Below, piece by piece: positions 1 to 13,800 of a DNA stretch of 64,000 bases. Source of the stretch: Cloeon dipterum (lineage: Eukaryota; Arthropoda; Insecta; Ephemeroptera; Baetidae). The stretch spans positions 22,138,545 to 22,202,544 of the forward strand of contig NC_088790.1 in the NCBI RefSeq assembly GCF_949628265.1, given 5' to 3'. Numbering within the stretch: the first letter of the stretch is position 1; every line of letters begins with the position of its first letter. A model generated the notes under the pieces. The model saw only the letters and a program-made list of their open reading frames with translations. It was not told the DNA's origin and made no database searches. A program made the translations under genes and the position numbers.

Positions 1-3000
1 ATTCTCAGATTTATCAAGTTTTTACATATCCCGTGATTGAAAGTTTTATTGCTTAATCGTCCATTACGTACTGTTTTCATTAAGAGGCTTTTATTTGAAT
101 CGAAAGATGTCTGATTTTCACTAGTCAGATAAAGCACTGAACTTATTTATTTATGCTACACTGCTAAAATATTTGGCTCTTATATCGTTTATTCTGTTAA
201 GGTAATTAAAATTATTTTTTAAATACAGCATTGATCCTACCAATCAACTAAGTTTAGTGTTGTATAAAGTGACCAAGACTTGGCTGAAAATTCAGTCGTA
301 AATTCGAAAATTTGGCAAAATTGTGTTTCAAGAACGTGTTTTATGTGACATATGTATTAATTGATAGGTAATATTTGACATTCGAAAGAAATCCTGTGCC
401 TCTGTGATATTTTAACACTTAATCGTAAAGGAAAATATTTTTCAAAATATTCAAGGTTGACTAAGATTCACGTGTTGTTGTGCTGTTCTAAACGTTTGAT
501 TTTAAGATGTCCAAAATACGTTATTAAATTGTTTTTCATTATTTAATTGTTTGAAATTTTAGAAATGGAATTGAGTAATTTTTCCGGTCATAGTCTTAAC
601 ATTTGGGGACCAATTCTGGAAAGTTATAAAACATTTCTGACTTCAACCCAATGCCACAAGGAGTGTTTTCTTTGGACCTCCATTACTCAAATAGAAAAGT
701 TTCCCTGATGATTTTAGATAACAACAACGAGAAATGCACAAATGCAATCAATAATTCACCACAAATAAAAGCGTAACATCGTAACATCAATAAGTCATTA
801 ATTTGAAACAAACTCTCAGCATTGATTAAATTCTGTTCAATTCGATCACACCTGATCAATCAAAGTTTCCCAGCAAGAAGAGAATTGAGCCTCATTTTCC
901 AGTCTAATAAGCCGCGCACTCGGCAGACCGGAAAAGTATAACGCCTCATTCAAAGGCAGTTGGGCAACGTGCACGCAGGCAAATTCGATTTACGCCTAAT
1001 TGATTCTTGCAGCAACCGTTCTCGCGCAAATGCACGAGAGGGACGTATCAAAGGCGACACCCGATTGCATTTCTCTCCTCTGGCGAGATCCAATTCGGTT
1101 TCTCCACTCTCGCGAAAATCGAGTTGCGGTGGACGCCTTTGATTCCCGGTGCAAAAGGTCGGCGGCGCTCAGCGGTGGTGGTGGCGGCGGCGGGCGCGAA
1201 CGAATACTCGTTTTGCCAGGCGAAGAATCCCCCGGGGTGCTCATCTGGCGCGCCAACCGCCCGGCTCGATAGGCGCTTTTATGCCGAAAGGTGCAACATC
1301 AAAAAGCATAAGTGCCGCTCGCGAGCGAGAGAGCGAGCAAGAGCACTCTCTCTGGTTTCAGCAGGTGCCGCACAGCCCAAGCTCTCGTTATTTTGTATTA
1401 TCATTCGAGTGCTTCTGCAGAGTAGCGCAACGCCGGAAGTATCAAGTTTGACTCGGCTCAGGCCCGTCTGACACGGCGAATGTGCTCCATCTAGCAAACG
1501 GGAACGGCGAAATTAGCATATTCTGATTTGGAACCAAATGAGGAACGACTCGCTTTGCAATCGATCTGCCCCACAGCTCTTTTAAAATAATATTTTTCAT
1601 ATAAAGATGAAAAAGCATTTATTTTCAAATTTTTGGCTCAATATAGTTCAAAATATTTGCTTTTTAAAACAATTTTAAAAAAAGATGTCATGAAATATAA
1701 TTTTTGAGATAGCTTTTCTGCAAAAAAAAAAAAAATTATATGTTAATAAGCAGATAAAATCCAAATAAAAATATTTCAATGGATATGTTTTGCAAATTTA
1801 GTCTATTTCTGGGAAATTTTGTTGTTTTGGAGTCAAATAGCAAATTTGAGGTGGGCTTAATTTGCTTCAAGTTCATGCTTATTTAATGTGCATTACTAGT
1901 GCCCACCAGAAAAATAATTGTGTAAACTAATCAGCCAAAAGACTTTAATTAGAGGACAAAATCCTCGATTTCAAAATTTCACTGTTAAGTTTTCAGGTAT
2001 TTACTATCACAATAATAACAAATCAATCTTCTATCAAGTTAATTTCAGTCAAAACATATTCTTCGTTGCGGGGGCAGTATCTTTTCTGGACTGTGCTTCC
2101 TCCAACGAGGCCCATGACCCCTTGACCCCATGTTATTCGTCAGCGATGTTAGGACACGGAGTTTTCGCTATCAGGGTGTCGCCCATCTCAAAAGAGGCAA
2201 ACCGGAAAAAGGTTGAAATTTTGAACCGAAAAAAGTAATGGGAAAGCCATTAAACAGAGAGATACGTCTTGTTAATGCAGCTAGCAAACTTTGGGTCAAG
2301 CAAAACCGCTTGGATCCTATTTTTTTATTTTTGCTTGAAATGAAAGTATATTTATGAGACGTGGCCAGTCCTTTTAGGGTCTGCCACTTTTGAGGCCTCT
2401 GAGACGTATATTTTTCAGCCTCTCGTTTGCCCAGGAGGCAAGAGGCGAACGTGCACTCAAACTAGCGAACCCCAGGTGGGGCCTCTTTTTCGGAAAGCCC
2501 TTTCTGAGCCGAATACCCGCCCCTGGAGGACGCTTGCGCGTATCTTTCCCTGCTGCACCTGCCAAAATGAAGAAGGGCCCGCAGCAAGGCCAAAGATCAC
2601 AATGCGCCGGGCGAAATGGAGTCGAGATTGCCAGCCTCTATATAGGCAATCCCGATTTTGCCCTTCTCAAAGGAGCGATTTTGTAATGCATTACTACTTT
2701 TTAGGGTCGTGAGAAATAGTGATATAATATCTATAAAATTTTACACTCTTGTGGATGAAATTCACTTAATTCTTTGTGAAATGTTCTTTAAAAAAATACC
2801 TTGTAATATTCAAGGAGCCAAGAATCACAATGTTACTTTTGCATTTCAATGTCACAGTTTTAGAACCATCAGCACCTCACTATAATAAAAAATATGTTAG
2901 CTTCTCTTAACCACATAGATGACGTTTGTTTACACTAAAAAAGCTACCATTTTCAACGATCTATTGTTAATGACCTTTGACCCGTTAAGGAGATATGGCC

Positions 3001-6000
3001 CGTGAAATTCAAAATGTTTTTCTTCCTTCACTCCCCCTTAAGTATTTCCCTTGATACAGCGTTCTTATCGGCGGTGAGGCGCTCGGTAGCAAGGATCGGC
3101 GTATAAACCGCATAAATCACGGTCTTAGCGTCCAATTTGCGACGGCAGCGCAACTTTGAATTACGACATCGTCGATGGCAGGGTCGAGTCGTAAAGCTTT
3201 TCGCCCGGTGATGATCGCCTCGGTATAGCTCGTGTCGCCAAACATAAACAACGCTGGACGGTTGGAAAGCGGCGAATCTAAAAGCGAGTGAAGAGAAGAG
3301 TGCCAATTTTAATTTGAAACTCGTAATCATTTTGATGTTTGGAACCAGATTCAATTTACGCTTAATTATACTAATCTCGGGCCCAGAGCCGCTGTAGAGG
3401 GGCTGTTTTATTACCCTTTAGCGGATCAAGTTGTATGCAACATCTTGACAAGTGCCCAACTTTGTTGCTCTCCACAGTCTTCTCAGCTGGTTAAAATTTA
3501 GAACAAACTTCTGTATAAGACGCTTTTGTTTGGCTTTTTGGGAAGTCGCACGGTCCGTAAAATAATCTTGCTGAAAGTCCGAGGTGAAAATAAGACGCAA
3601 GCATACTACACTCAGAAAGCTATATTTCTATGCTTCATCCTACAAAAAAGTGGGACTTTTCCTTTCATTATCATATTTTTAGTTCAACGATTTTGAGAAA
3701 GCTTCTTATAATTGATTTGGGCTTCAAGGGGGCACAAAATGTCATTGGAGAATAAACCCGACTTGCTAAAATACGATTGCATATAATGAAACGAAATAAA
3801 AACATTTCTAAACGCGCAAGTTTAAATTTTGAAATTTGAAGTTCTAGAAAGTGAACCATATAAATTGAATTTCGATTCAGGCTCACGTCCGTGAGTTTGG
3901 CGAAGACCATGAAACGACGGTCGACGATTTTATTCGCAGTGTGGCGCGCCTACAGCAAACTCGGGGAGGCTGCATTTGGCCTGTTTCACAGAAGGTTTTG
4001 AGTTTTTGGTGGTCCTTACAATTAGTTTTAAATGCAAAAGTTAATTACAATCTTCTCGTCGTTCTCTCACGTTATTTACAATATTTTTGGTATTTTTAAT
4101 CGGTAACTTATGGCTAAGTTTTCTTAAACGATAGGTTCATAAACATATAACTTAGTAATTGTGTTGAAGTAGACAGAAGTTTGCTAGACTCACGGGTCTA
4201 ATTTCTTTCAGTTGAGTTCGACCCTTCAAGTCCAATGTAAATTAATTTAAACTTAATGAATATGTGATTTTAGTTGCGAGTAAATCGCTGGGAAACAACA
4301 GTCTTCTAAAAATACATGCAATTTTTTAGGCAGTCAACCAAAAATTGAATTGCTTTCTAAAAATAGTCGTCCCTTGCGTCGAAAACCCCGTATAAAAGAC
4401 TCAACCTTGCTATTTCCCCCTTGTAAAACTAAAATGAGAATTTTCCTCTGGGTCTTTTTAAAGCAATCCGAGTGCCTCGTATCACATCTGGCGCTATCAA
4501 ATTCTCCGTGGCGTTTTTGTGCAGCGGCGCGCAAATGCAAATTGGGGTGAATCAATAAAATTGCTTATCAGCGAGAGAGAGAGAGAGTAAACTCATGCCG
4601 CGGAGCTTTGAATAGAGTTGAGCCCTCTTCTTTGAGCAAGAAAATGCCTCCCCTATCACAACTCGACGCGCAACCCCTGCGCACTCCGGTTTGGCGATTT
4701 TTACCCGTGAACAAAGTTAACTGGCGGCAACAACAACGAGAGAATCAAGCAAACACAGCGGCGGTGAAAAATTTCTCTTGTTTATTTTATAGGTGCGAGC
4801 AGGAAGAGGAGGAGGACGCGTTTTTAAGAAGGGTCTTTACGGCGTTGGTGCGAAAGGCGGCTTCTTGATTCATGGCCGTTTTATAGGCACTCTCGGAAAG
4901 TCGCAAACTGTGGCGAAAAGGAATGACTTTGTTTTGGAAACTGCTGACGTTCGGGCGAATTTGAGACAGAGGAGATGAGTGCTGCTGCAGCACACTTGCC
5001 AAGCAGTGCACTAAATAATGCATGATTTTCCTTTAAGCAGAAAACACAAAGTGGGCTGTTACACGGATTTTTAATTTTACGACTCCATCTTCTACTTATG
5101 ACGGATATTTTAATGCCTTATGATCGTTTTCTTTTCTCTTTTTAATACAGCTCTTAAATATCCTTTACATTTTTTTCTGTATTTTAAAGAGGTGCTTAAT
5201 GCGTATGAAAGGTTTGGAGATTTAGAGCTCCATTTAGACGGGGCTTAAAAGGGTTTGAAAACTTTTAGAGTATATTTCTGACAAATTTCGGTAACATTGA
5301 GATAAAAAAATTTAAATTTGTTCACGTTAATGAAGCTGCTTGGTTATGCATTTTTCCTGTAAAGTGCTGAATAAAACCAGGCATTGAATTGTTAATGCCT
5401 CTCATGAGGTATTATCTCATTTTGAGCGTTCAACTAAATGAGTATAATTTAAGTAATTATTGCCGTTTTACATTAAATTGATTTTTATCTTTTAATCTCT
5501 GTCTCTCTTGTTTTTCTAACGCACGCTTCAACCGCCGGCTCTGCTCGCGGATGTTGTTGAAAAGCACAAAATCTGCTCTAGCCAGGGGCTTTAATGGATA
5601 AATACCGCACACGGCAGGAGAGTAACAGATTTCCAATCTCCAATCTCACATCAGTTTAATTTCCCAGCGGACGTCACGTGCCGTACTTGCACACTTGCGT
5701 TTTCGGGTATTTTTCGCCAGCGGCTTTTATTTTAATTAAAATTCTTTTTACCGCGTTTGTAATGGTATTCAAAATATGCGCGGCGATCATCCGGCGGTGG
5801 GAGAAGTTAGATTGAAAGTTAATATTTGAAGGCGTCAATTCGTTACCCTGCTTACGTATTCATTAATTCAGCGGCAAGGCGAGAAGATGTTCTCTGAACT
5901 GCTCCTGCGGGACGTGCTCTTTTTTTGGCGCTTTCGCAACACCCGCAAAAAATTGAATAACAACGAGAAGGAAAATGAAACGAAAGACGCAGAGATGCTT

Positions 6001-7844
6001 CTTTGTGTTAGCAGTTGAATGCAAAAAGCGAAATTCGACGGGAAGACCCCGCCCGTCCTTTTTCAAATTGCTTTTCGACTGACAATATGCGTAAGGTGCA
6101 ACCTTGTGTTCGGTATAATATCGATTGAAATAAAAAGTCTTATGTGTTTCTCAAACTTGACGTTGTGTTGTGACTTTAAAAAGATAATATGCAGCTCTTT
6201 CAACAATTTATATTTTTTTATTAAACCATAAAAATCAAAAACCCAAACAATCAGATTACATTTATTTCATTTAAAAGTGGAAATAAAACAAGGAGCGTTT
6301 CGCTTTTAGGAGGCAACAAATTTTTTTGCTGTTGGATGGAGGAAAGGAAAATGTAAAAGGGTATGCTTCAACGCTCGTATTTCTTTGCTTTCAAGCAGAG
6401 GGCGAAGGAGAGAAAATAAAAATGATAGTATCCGCCTCGTCATCGTGATACGACGGACAAAGGCGAAAAAATTCGCTCTAGCTCCGTGACAAGTTGTTTC
6501 GTGTCTTGTCTGCGGAGCAACGCTCTTTGTCCGTGCTAATTTTGGAAAAGGAAGCCGCATTAGCAGCGTTGTTTGGTTGGACACGGGAAATTGTAATTTA
6601 TTGCGCAACGCTCTTTCTGCTTCGCGGCGTGGAATGGAGACTAAAAGCATCGAGGCGACCTGCTTTTCCTCGAATTTGAAATTTAAAGGGCGAATTTTAT
6701 CCCGAGAGAAAAGTGTGCGGCTGGAAAGAGCAAATATTGGAGTGTGCTTGAAAATCTAGTGGCTTATCTCCGTTTCCAGTCACAGTGTTTGCACGGCGAA
6801 TTTTCCTTATTTTCGAAAAACTTTCGTCCCATTACTTTGACTAGCTCTACTTCAAATAAAGACTTTGGAACAAGCTGATTTCATCACATCATTTTTTCGT
6901 GGCATTTTTCCTGCGTGAAAAATTCATGATCCAACTCTTCCTTCGTCTCACTCACCGCAGGATGAGTTTCTCAGCAAATTGGAGGTCAGTTGCAGGTGCG
7001 TTCACCGCCCGATTAATTATCCGTTTCTCGGCGGACGTTTGGCGGAATTAATTAAAACGGGCGCTGACCGCGGCTCGGGACACGATTTTCGCCTTTCTGC
7101 CAACACGAGCCGGGCAATTTATTATTCGCTGCTAGGTGCAGGTGGAAAAGGGACTCGGGTCTCGGGTCCCTAATGAAATTTGCTCCTTTCACTGATGCAG
7201 ACGCAGAATTTAATTATACCTCCCGGAGTGAAGTGTTTGTTTTTCCTATTCAACTTCCGTTTCCGTAGCTTGCTCTGTTAGAATTTTAAAGAGCTTCCTT
7301 GCTTTACATTGAAGATGAGAATCTCTTTGGTAAATTTTCTGGCAAAACGCTCTTTCTTCATTGTACGTATAGATATAGATGCATCGAAGCGAAATTGCTG
7401 CCCGAAGCGATTTTATGATCGACTGTTGAAGGAAAAGTGAGCGAGCAGTGTAATCAGATCATCTTTCGATTCAATTACTGGAGCGAGCGATGGAAGTAAT
7501 GACTAGGGCATACGGAGGGAAGTCGCGAAAAAAAAACTGAAGAGAAAATGAGGCCCCGTTGGAAACAATTTTATTTGGTTTAACAGAGAGAATTTGGTTT
7601 CAGAAATATACATTTTGTGCCTGCATTAATTTTTTGCAGACACTCCTTGCGCGTCGAGCAACTACAAATACACAAATCGTTTCCATTGTTGACTTGACGT
7701 TCAATTCCGAGCAAAACGCACATTGTGATTTTTCACCCGATTTACTGAGCAAAAAATCGCTCAGTGTAAGGAGATTTTGCTTGAATTTTCTCCTTGCGTG
7801 CGCCGACATAAGCTCTTTGTAAATGCGAGTTTTCATGTTGGCAG
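1..7844. other. Region without a recognised gene
   Basis: I found no exon here with convincing splice sites, phase and protein similarity. The stretch contains GC-rich patches (for example about 960-1280 and 2380-2690) with open frames on both strands but no recognisable domain, an A-run near 1720, and a short GA repeat near 4571-4588. Because the first Nrk exon seen (7845) starts in the middle of an Ig domain, most of this stretch is probably an intron of Nrk, whose earlier exons would lie to the left of the window. This placement is inference. Confidence 0.5.
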
Positions 7845-10800
7845 GTCGAGGACGACGCAGCGTTCGCTTCGTTCAGCATGTACGTGCGGTCGGTGCTGAG
7901 GTTGAACGCCTCGGAAAGTGCCAACTACACCTGTCAAGCGCAGAACCAGCATGGCGAGAAAATCTCGGTGGACACGCAGACCTTTTTCGTCAACGTCACG
8001 AGACCAATCACAGGTGAGTTGCCTCTGCATTCGTTGCATCGTTACACCCTGCTTCCAACCCGCTTGGCAACAAGTTCGGCGAAAACGACAGCCGGCGGGC
8101 GGCTTCGCGGTCGCTCGACTTTTTTCTGCTGTTATTGTTGCTCGCTCTTTTGCCGCTTGTCTTAGCAGGAAAGTTTGATTAACGACATCTGGCGAGTGTT
8201 GCAAGTTATCGAACTGAACTTCCGCCCGGTGATTTATAGGATTGTGAGGCTCGAGATTGTAGATTGTGGGAAGTTATATTAGGAATTGTGCAAAAATATT
8301 CAATTTTTAGAAATTAATCGGGTGAAGCATAGCTAAACTCAAATCTTTGAAAAATCGAGATTGGAAAGGGGCGTTGTTCCTACAAATAAAAACAGGAGGT
8401 GTATGGGGTGTTATTTATCGCGGGTAAATTAAAAAAAATTGTAAATCTGTTTCTTTAAGATTAGTATTCATTAAAAAGCTAATTAAATTTTGAACTGCTA
8501 CCAATCAGCAATTGAAATTTTGTTTCAGCATAATACGCTTTACTAATTCAATCGAAGTTAATAATTTTGGGATTTACGGACACCCCTTTGCCTGCTTAGG
8601 AAACTCTTACACTTCATTTAACATCTGTTAAAGTAAACCTCATCTTGTGAAGTCCAAACTCCAACCGCTGTCCCTTTAGAAAACCTTAATTCTCTTCCTC
8701 AGTCACTTCTCTGGCCGAGAGATGAGCCCGCCTGTAGAGCCGATTAAAATTTCACCCAGTCTTCTTCGTTCCTTTTTTTGTCCGGCAGTCCACCTTTCCA
8801 GGGGTTTCCTCCTTTGTTCGCGTTTGACAATAGAAAATGAGATTTTGAGGAGACGCCTGCTCTCGCGGGCGCACAATCCACCACCGACGCCGCCGCCGCC
8901 CGATCGATGCTGTGCGCCGACAAACACACACTGGTCCAACTTGTCGCATCACTTGCAGCTGCACCTTCCGCCCTTTGTGCGAGTGTGCACGGCTGCCTAA
9001 TTCGCTTTACTCCGGCCCTTAATTACCCGGGTCCACGGCAGTAATCAAACTAAGAGGCACGCCCGCCTCCCTCAGTAGTACGCCTCGTAGTAATTATTTT
9101 GCCCTTGAACGCATAACATCGTTATCTTATTTAGATTTTAACCCCGATGCCGCAATGAGATACACGGAGAAAGACATTTTGATAAAGTAAATTAATTTAA
9201 AGTTACTACAACCATCTGTGGAATCTTGGATTTTTTTACGTTTACAATTCGAATTTTTTGTATTTTATTTTATGTTGAAAGAACTAAGAAACATTTTCAA
9301 AATTTATTCACAACCCTTTAACTTAAATTGGAGTCGCTGCAAGCAACATTATAAAAGCGCCTCTTTGTCAGCAGTCCAATTTGAATTGGAAATTTCTCGC
9401 TTGACGCCTGCAGCTGGAGCTGTATGCAATGTGCTGTGACATGAGGCAGTGCGGGATGCATACACTGGCAATTGTAAAACGTCCCTTTCAAAGCCGATCT
9501 GGCTGGCAAAGTTTATTTTCTTCTCCCGTCTCCCGTGTTACATGCCAGCACTGTTGCAATACAGAGTACTGCGATGTGTGGCTGGTTTATTTCAATTTCA
9601 AACTATATCTAAATCTGCTGCTCTCATGTTAAGCCATATACTAACGTTTTTTCTTCATTACCTTTAAATGCAATATTTTATATGAAATATATATTTTTTT
9701 TAAATCTGTAATGCACGATTTCAGCACCGCTCAAATAATACAGGAATTAATACAAAAATAATTCTTTCATTGTAAGCTTTGAATGTAAAATTATATCTCA
9801 AAATTGGCTGGTTTTCTCTGTAATTTTCCGCACCGTTTCTGCAGCAGTCTCCACCAGAGCAGTACATTTCTTAATCCAAGAACCTACTTAATGTAGCAAG
9901 CAAAGAGCAGTTCAAAAACGGTCTCGCCACCGCAATCCGACCGGCATTACAGCAGCCACACACAATGAGCTGCCACACACTGTACAGATACGCACGAGAC
10001 TGGGCGTGTAATTGCGATGTCTGCTGCAGGAAGCGGCGGCGGCGGCTGGGTAAGAGTGCATGTTCCGCGGCTTCCAAAAGTCTGGCTCGAGGAGAGAAAA
10101 AGAAAGTCTCATCCAGCGGCAAGGCGAGGATCAAGTGTTTCAATCAAGTGACAAGTTTGCTACCGCTCGCCGCTGGAAAGAAATATACGGCTGTGTGAAC
10201 CCGCTGCTGCCGGCGGGCCTAATGGAGCTCTTTTGCTGATGGCGGCCTTTTTGCCCCGGCCGATAAAAAATGTATGGCGAATCGGAGCGAAAGTCCATGA
10301 AAGGGTTATTTATGTTATTAGTCTTGCTTGAGAAGGAGGAAGAGAAGGAAAGAAAGAAAGAATGTACTCTGGCCGTAAAAAACAGTTTGCGGCTTGTACG
10401 CGCGCATTTATGCACGCCTAATGGTGATTAATGCTGCTCACGCCTAGAACTCTTTGTTGCGCGAAAAAGATGCTGGTCTAATTTGATTTATGGCCCCAAC
10501 AACAAACGTGAAAAATTGCCTTTTTAGGCCAACATAGCTTTTTGTTTCATTTTAGCCTAAAACTACGATGGATAAAGAACATTTTTCTTTTAAAATAAAA
10601 AAAAAATACATGCCTCTCATTCAGTGAAGTACTCCAAAAATTAGTTTTAGGCTTTTCAAAATAAGAAAATAGGGAAATAAAAATTAGGATTGGTTACGAG
10701 AAATAAGTTCTACAGAAAGTTCCTCTCGAGGATGGAGGAAAGAATCAATATTGCCCACATAGCATCCATCCCATTCAATATTGCTTGCAACCCCTAAAGA

Positions 10801-13800
10801 CATGTGTCGGGCGAGAAAAAAAAATCGGCCGAAATGATAAATAGACAGCACACGGTTCTCGCGGACAAATTGGCCGCACTCATTTTCCCTCTACTCTTTA
10901 TTTTTGGTGCCGTTTGCTCGCCGTCGGTTTGCTGCCGCGGGAGGCTGAATTTCGGAGAAAAATTGCCGCACAGCGTGTGGGGGAAGCGCCAGTGGTGCCA
11001 GCAGTGTCTGATGAAAACGAATCGGCGTCAGGAAGACACAACAAATCGGCTCCTCGGGAAACGTGAAAAATTAGCTCCAGCTCGTGTTTGTCAGTTGTGC
11101 CACAAAAGGTTATAGGGTTGGCGCGAAAGCATTTTTTTGTAGCCGGCAGAAGGGAAAATACACAAGAGGAAGAATCATGCGACTATAGAGCAAGGCTTTG
11201 TTTTCAATTTTCCTTTTTTTATTGCAACTTTGTTATTAACAAGAGAAATGACTAAAATAATTTACAATAATCAAGTAAGTCTTGTTTATAAGTCCCCTTG
11301 ACTCATTAATTCTCTAGTTTTCATTTGGTCCTTAATTCTACTCTCAAGCCTCTTTTGCACTTCTTGATCTCGGATTTGAAAAAGGAACAGAAGCGGCGCG
11401 TTACCATTGTTTGAGGGCGTAACGAGGTCCAAATGCTCAAACTGAAGCAAGTAGTCAATGATTCTGCTTGCACAGCAAATGACCGCCCACAGAATTGCAC
11501 TCGTCCCGCTATCATCCCTCACGTTAATGTCGGCTCCAAACTCTTTTACAAGTAACTTCACGATTTCGAGGTTTCCCTTTTGAACCGCAATGGTCAAGGC
11601 TGAGCTCGCCGCTACGGTTTGATCTTCGTGGCTCATCAGACTGAGAAGCAACCTGACCAATTCTTCTCTGTTTCTCTCTATCGCCACCCCGAGTGGGGAA
11701 CGAAAGTACTTGTTGCATTTACTAACCACTGCTCCCCGATCAAATAAGTCCATCACGAGGTTAACGTGCCCTCCATCTACAGCGCCACAAAGTGCTTCGT
11801 CAAGGCCGCGTTGCTGTTGGTCAGGTGGAAATTTCTCAAGGATGATGTCCAAATCCCTCCCGCCGATCTTGGCAGCCTGTTAGAGAAGAAAAAAGTCCGA
11901 TTAAGATATATTTAGCCAAAAAATTCTTAACATTTAAGACAATTTTTAATCCTAAAAAACAATGATCTTAATTATTTTTAAATATTTATAAAAAGTCAAC
12001 TTGCCACAAATGAAAGAGTGGTGCCATTGCTTGAGCAGGAAATGTTTGCGTTATTTTCCAAAAGAAATTTGATGACCTCTGAGTGATTCCCTTCAACTGC
12101 AAGCATCAATGGTGTTCTTTCAGTTGCGTCTTTAACATCGATTTCTACGCCTTCGATCCCGAGCAGAAATTTAACAGCTTTAAGCTGTCCCTTTTTAGCT
12201 GCGTAATGAAGTGGAGTCAATCGAGAATAGTTGTCTAGCAGGCTGGGATTCGCGTTGTTTGTAAAAAGAACGTTCATGAGTATTAAATCATCGTTCTCGG
12301 CAGCTATGTGCATAGCACCTCCGCCTGAAAATGGCACGTGATCGACATTCGCGCCTTTCTGGATCAAGTAGGTAATGCATGCCAGGTAAGGATTTGGCTC
12401 TATTGGTGTAAAAGCAGGAGTTATCCCTACTGGCCGATGGAAGAAAGGGGCTTCCCTGTTGATTTTATCTTTAGGGAAAAAAGGATGTCGCTCCACCTGG
12501 TTCTTATTTTTGTCCCAATATTCTTGGCATCTTTTAGCTAGAACCACGATCGGAGTTTTCCCTTCTACAATGTCAAAATCTGTTGAAAATCCTTTCTCCA
12601 AGAATACCTCTACAACTTTCTGCATTCTGTCTCCACGTGCTCCATGAGCAAGGCCAATCCAAAATGCGTTTCTTTTGACATTTTGTGAATAATCACGATC
12701 TAACAAATGAGCAAGACACTCTGGTTCTGAGTGCAAAGCAGCTCTTTCCAAAGCAGTCATCCGCCCGAGAAACGTTCGGTTCGGAAGGTGCATGGGTACG
12801 CTTTTTGCATGAATATCTGCTTTATGCTTCTCCAACAGCTTCAGCACTTTCAAACGCCCACTTGATGCAGCGTGAATGAAAGGAGTTTCGTTGATTTTAT
12901 CTTTTGGATTAATTTCAACATTTTGGTCCAGCAAATATTCGCAGCATTCTAGGCTATTGTGTATTGCCGCAGTGTGCAATGGAGCATGCCTAAGAAATTT
13001 GTCCTGTCGCTGCAGGTTTGCCCCCTTTTTATGAAGCAGAATTAAAACATCAAGCTGGTTAGTAGAGCAAGCTGCGTGTACTGCAGTTCTTCCATCCTCA
13101 TCAACCTCGACATCGACCTGTCCAGTTGCATCAATTAGTTCTTCCACTAGAACAACATGACCCTTTTGTGCCGCAAGATATATTGGTGGGTAACCAAATT
13201 TGTCCTTAAGCACGTCCAAGTTATCGCCCATCAAAAAACGGACTATGTCTCGGTGACCTTCTGTTGCTGCAAATTCCAATGCTCTTTTTCGTAGATGGAT
13301 TTTCTCGTTTTCGCTGTTGCTTGCTTCTATAAAAACTTTAACGCAATCCAGGTGGCCTATCTTGGCGGCAATGTCGAGTGGAATGTTCCGAGCATCATTT
13401 TCTCCGTCGGTCAACTCGGGAAGCGCGGCAATAATCCTTTTTGTTACGTTTGATAGGCCTTTTTTGGCTGTCAAATGCAAAATATTGCCTCCACCTTCAA
13501 TCTTACATTCAGGGGGTTTGAGAAGATCTAATTTTGCGCCTTTGTCCAACAAATGCAGTGCCAAATCTTCGCTTGAAAAGCACGCAGCATACAGCGGGTA
13601 GTAACTGTATGTCTTGTCTTGATAATCATATTGGAACGGAGTATTCACCAGCTTGGTAATGTCTTCGAAATTGGATTTAAAACTGGCCTCAAACAAAAGT
13701 TTGAACAGTCTGGAATGCCCTTCTTTGCAGATAAACGCCATGAGGTCAGTTTCTTGTGACTTCAGTGTGGGCGGATCGCAGGCATTGTGTAAATGTGTAA

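Noticed and set aside
1000..1497. Several overlapping open frames on both strands in a GC-rich patch
   Set aside because: They are GC-driven, of low complexity (Gly or Pro runs), and show no domain or fitting splice sites.
11524..11718. Alternative-frame proteins within the NLR ankyrin exon
   Set aside because: Out of frame with the ankyrin repeats; no independent support.
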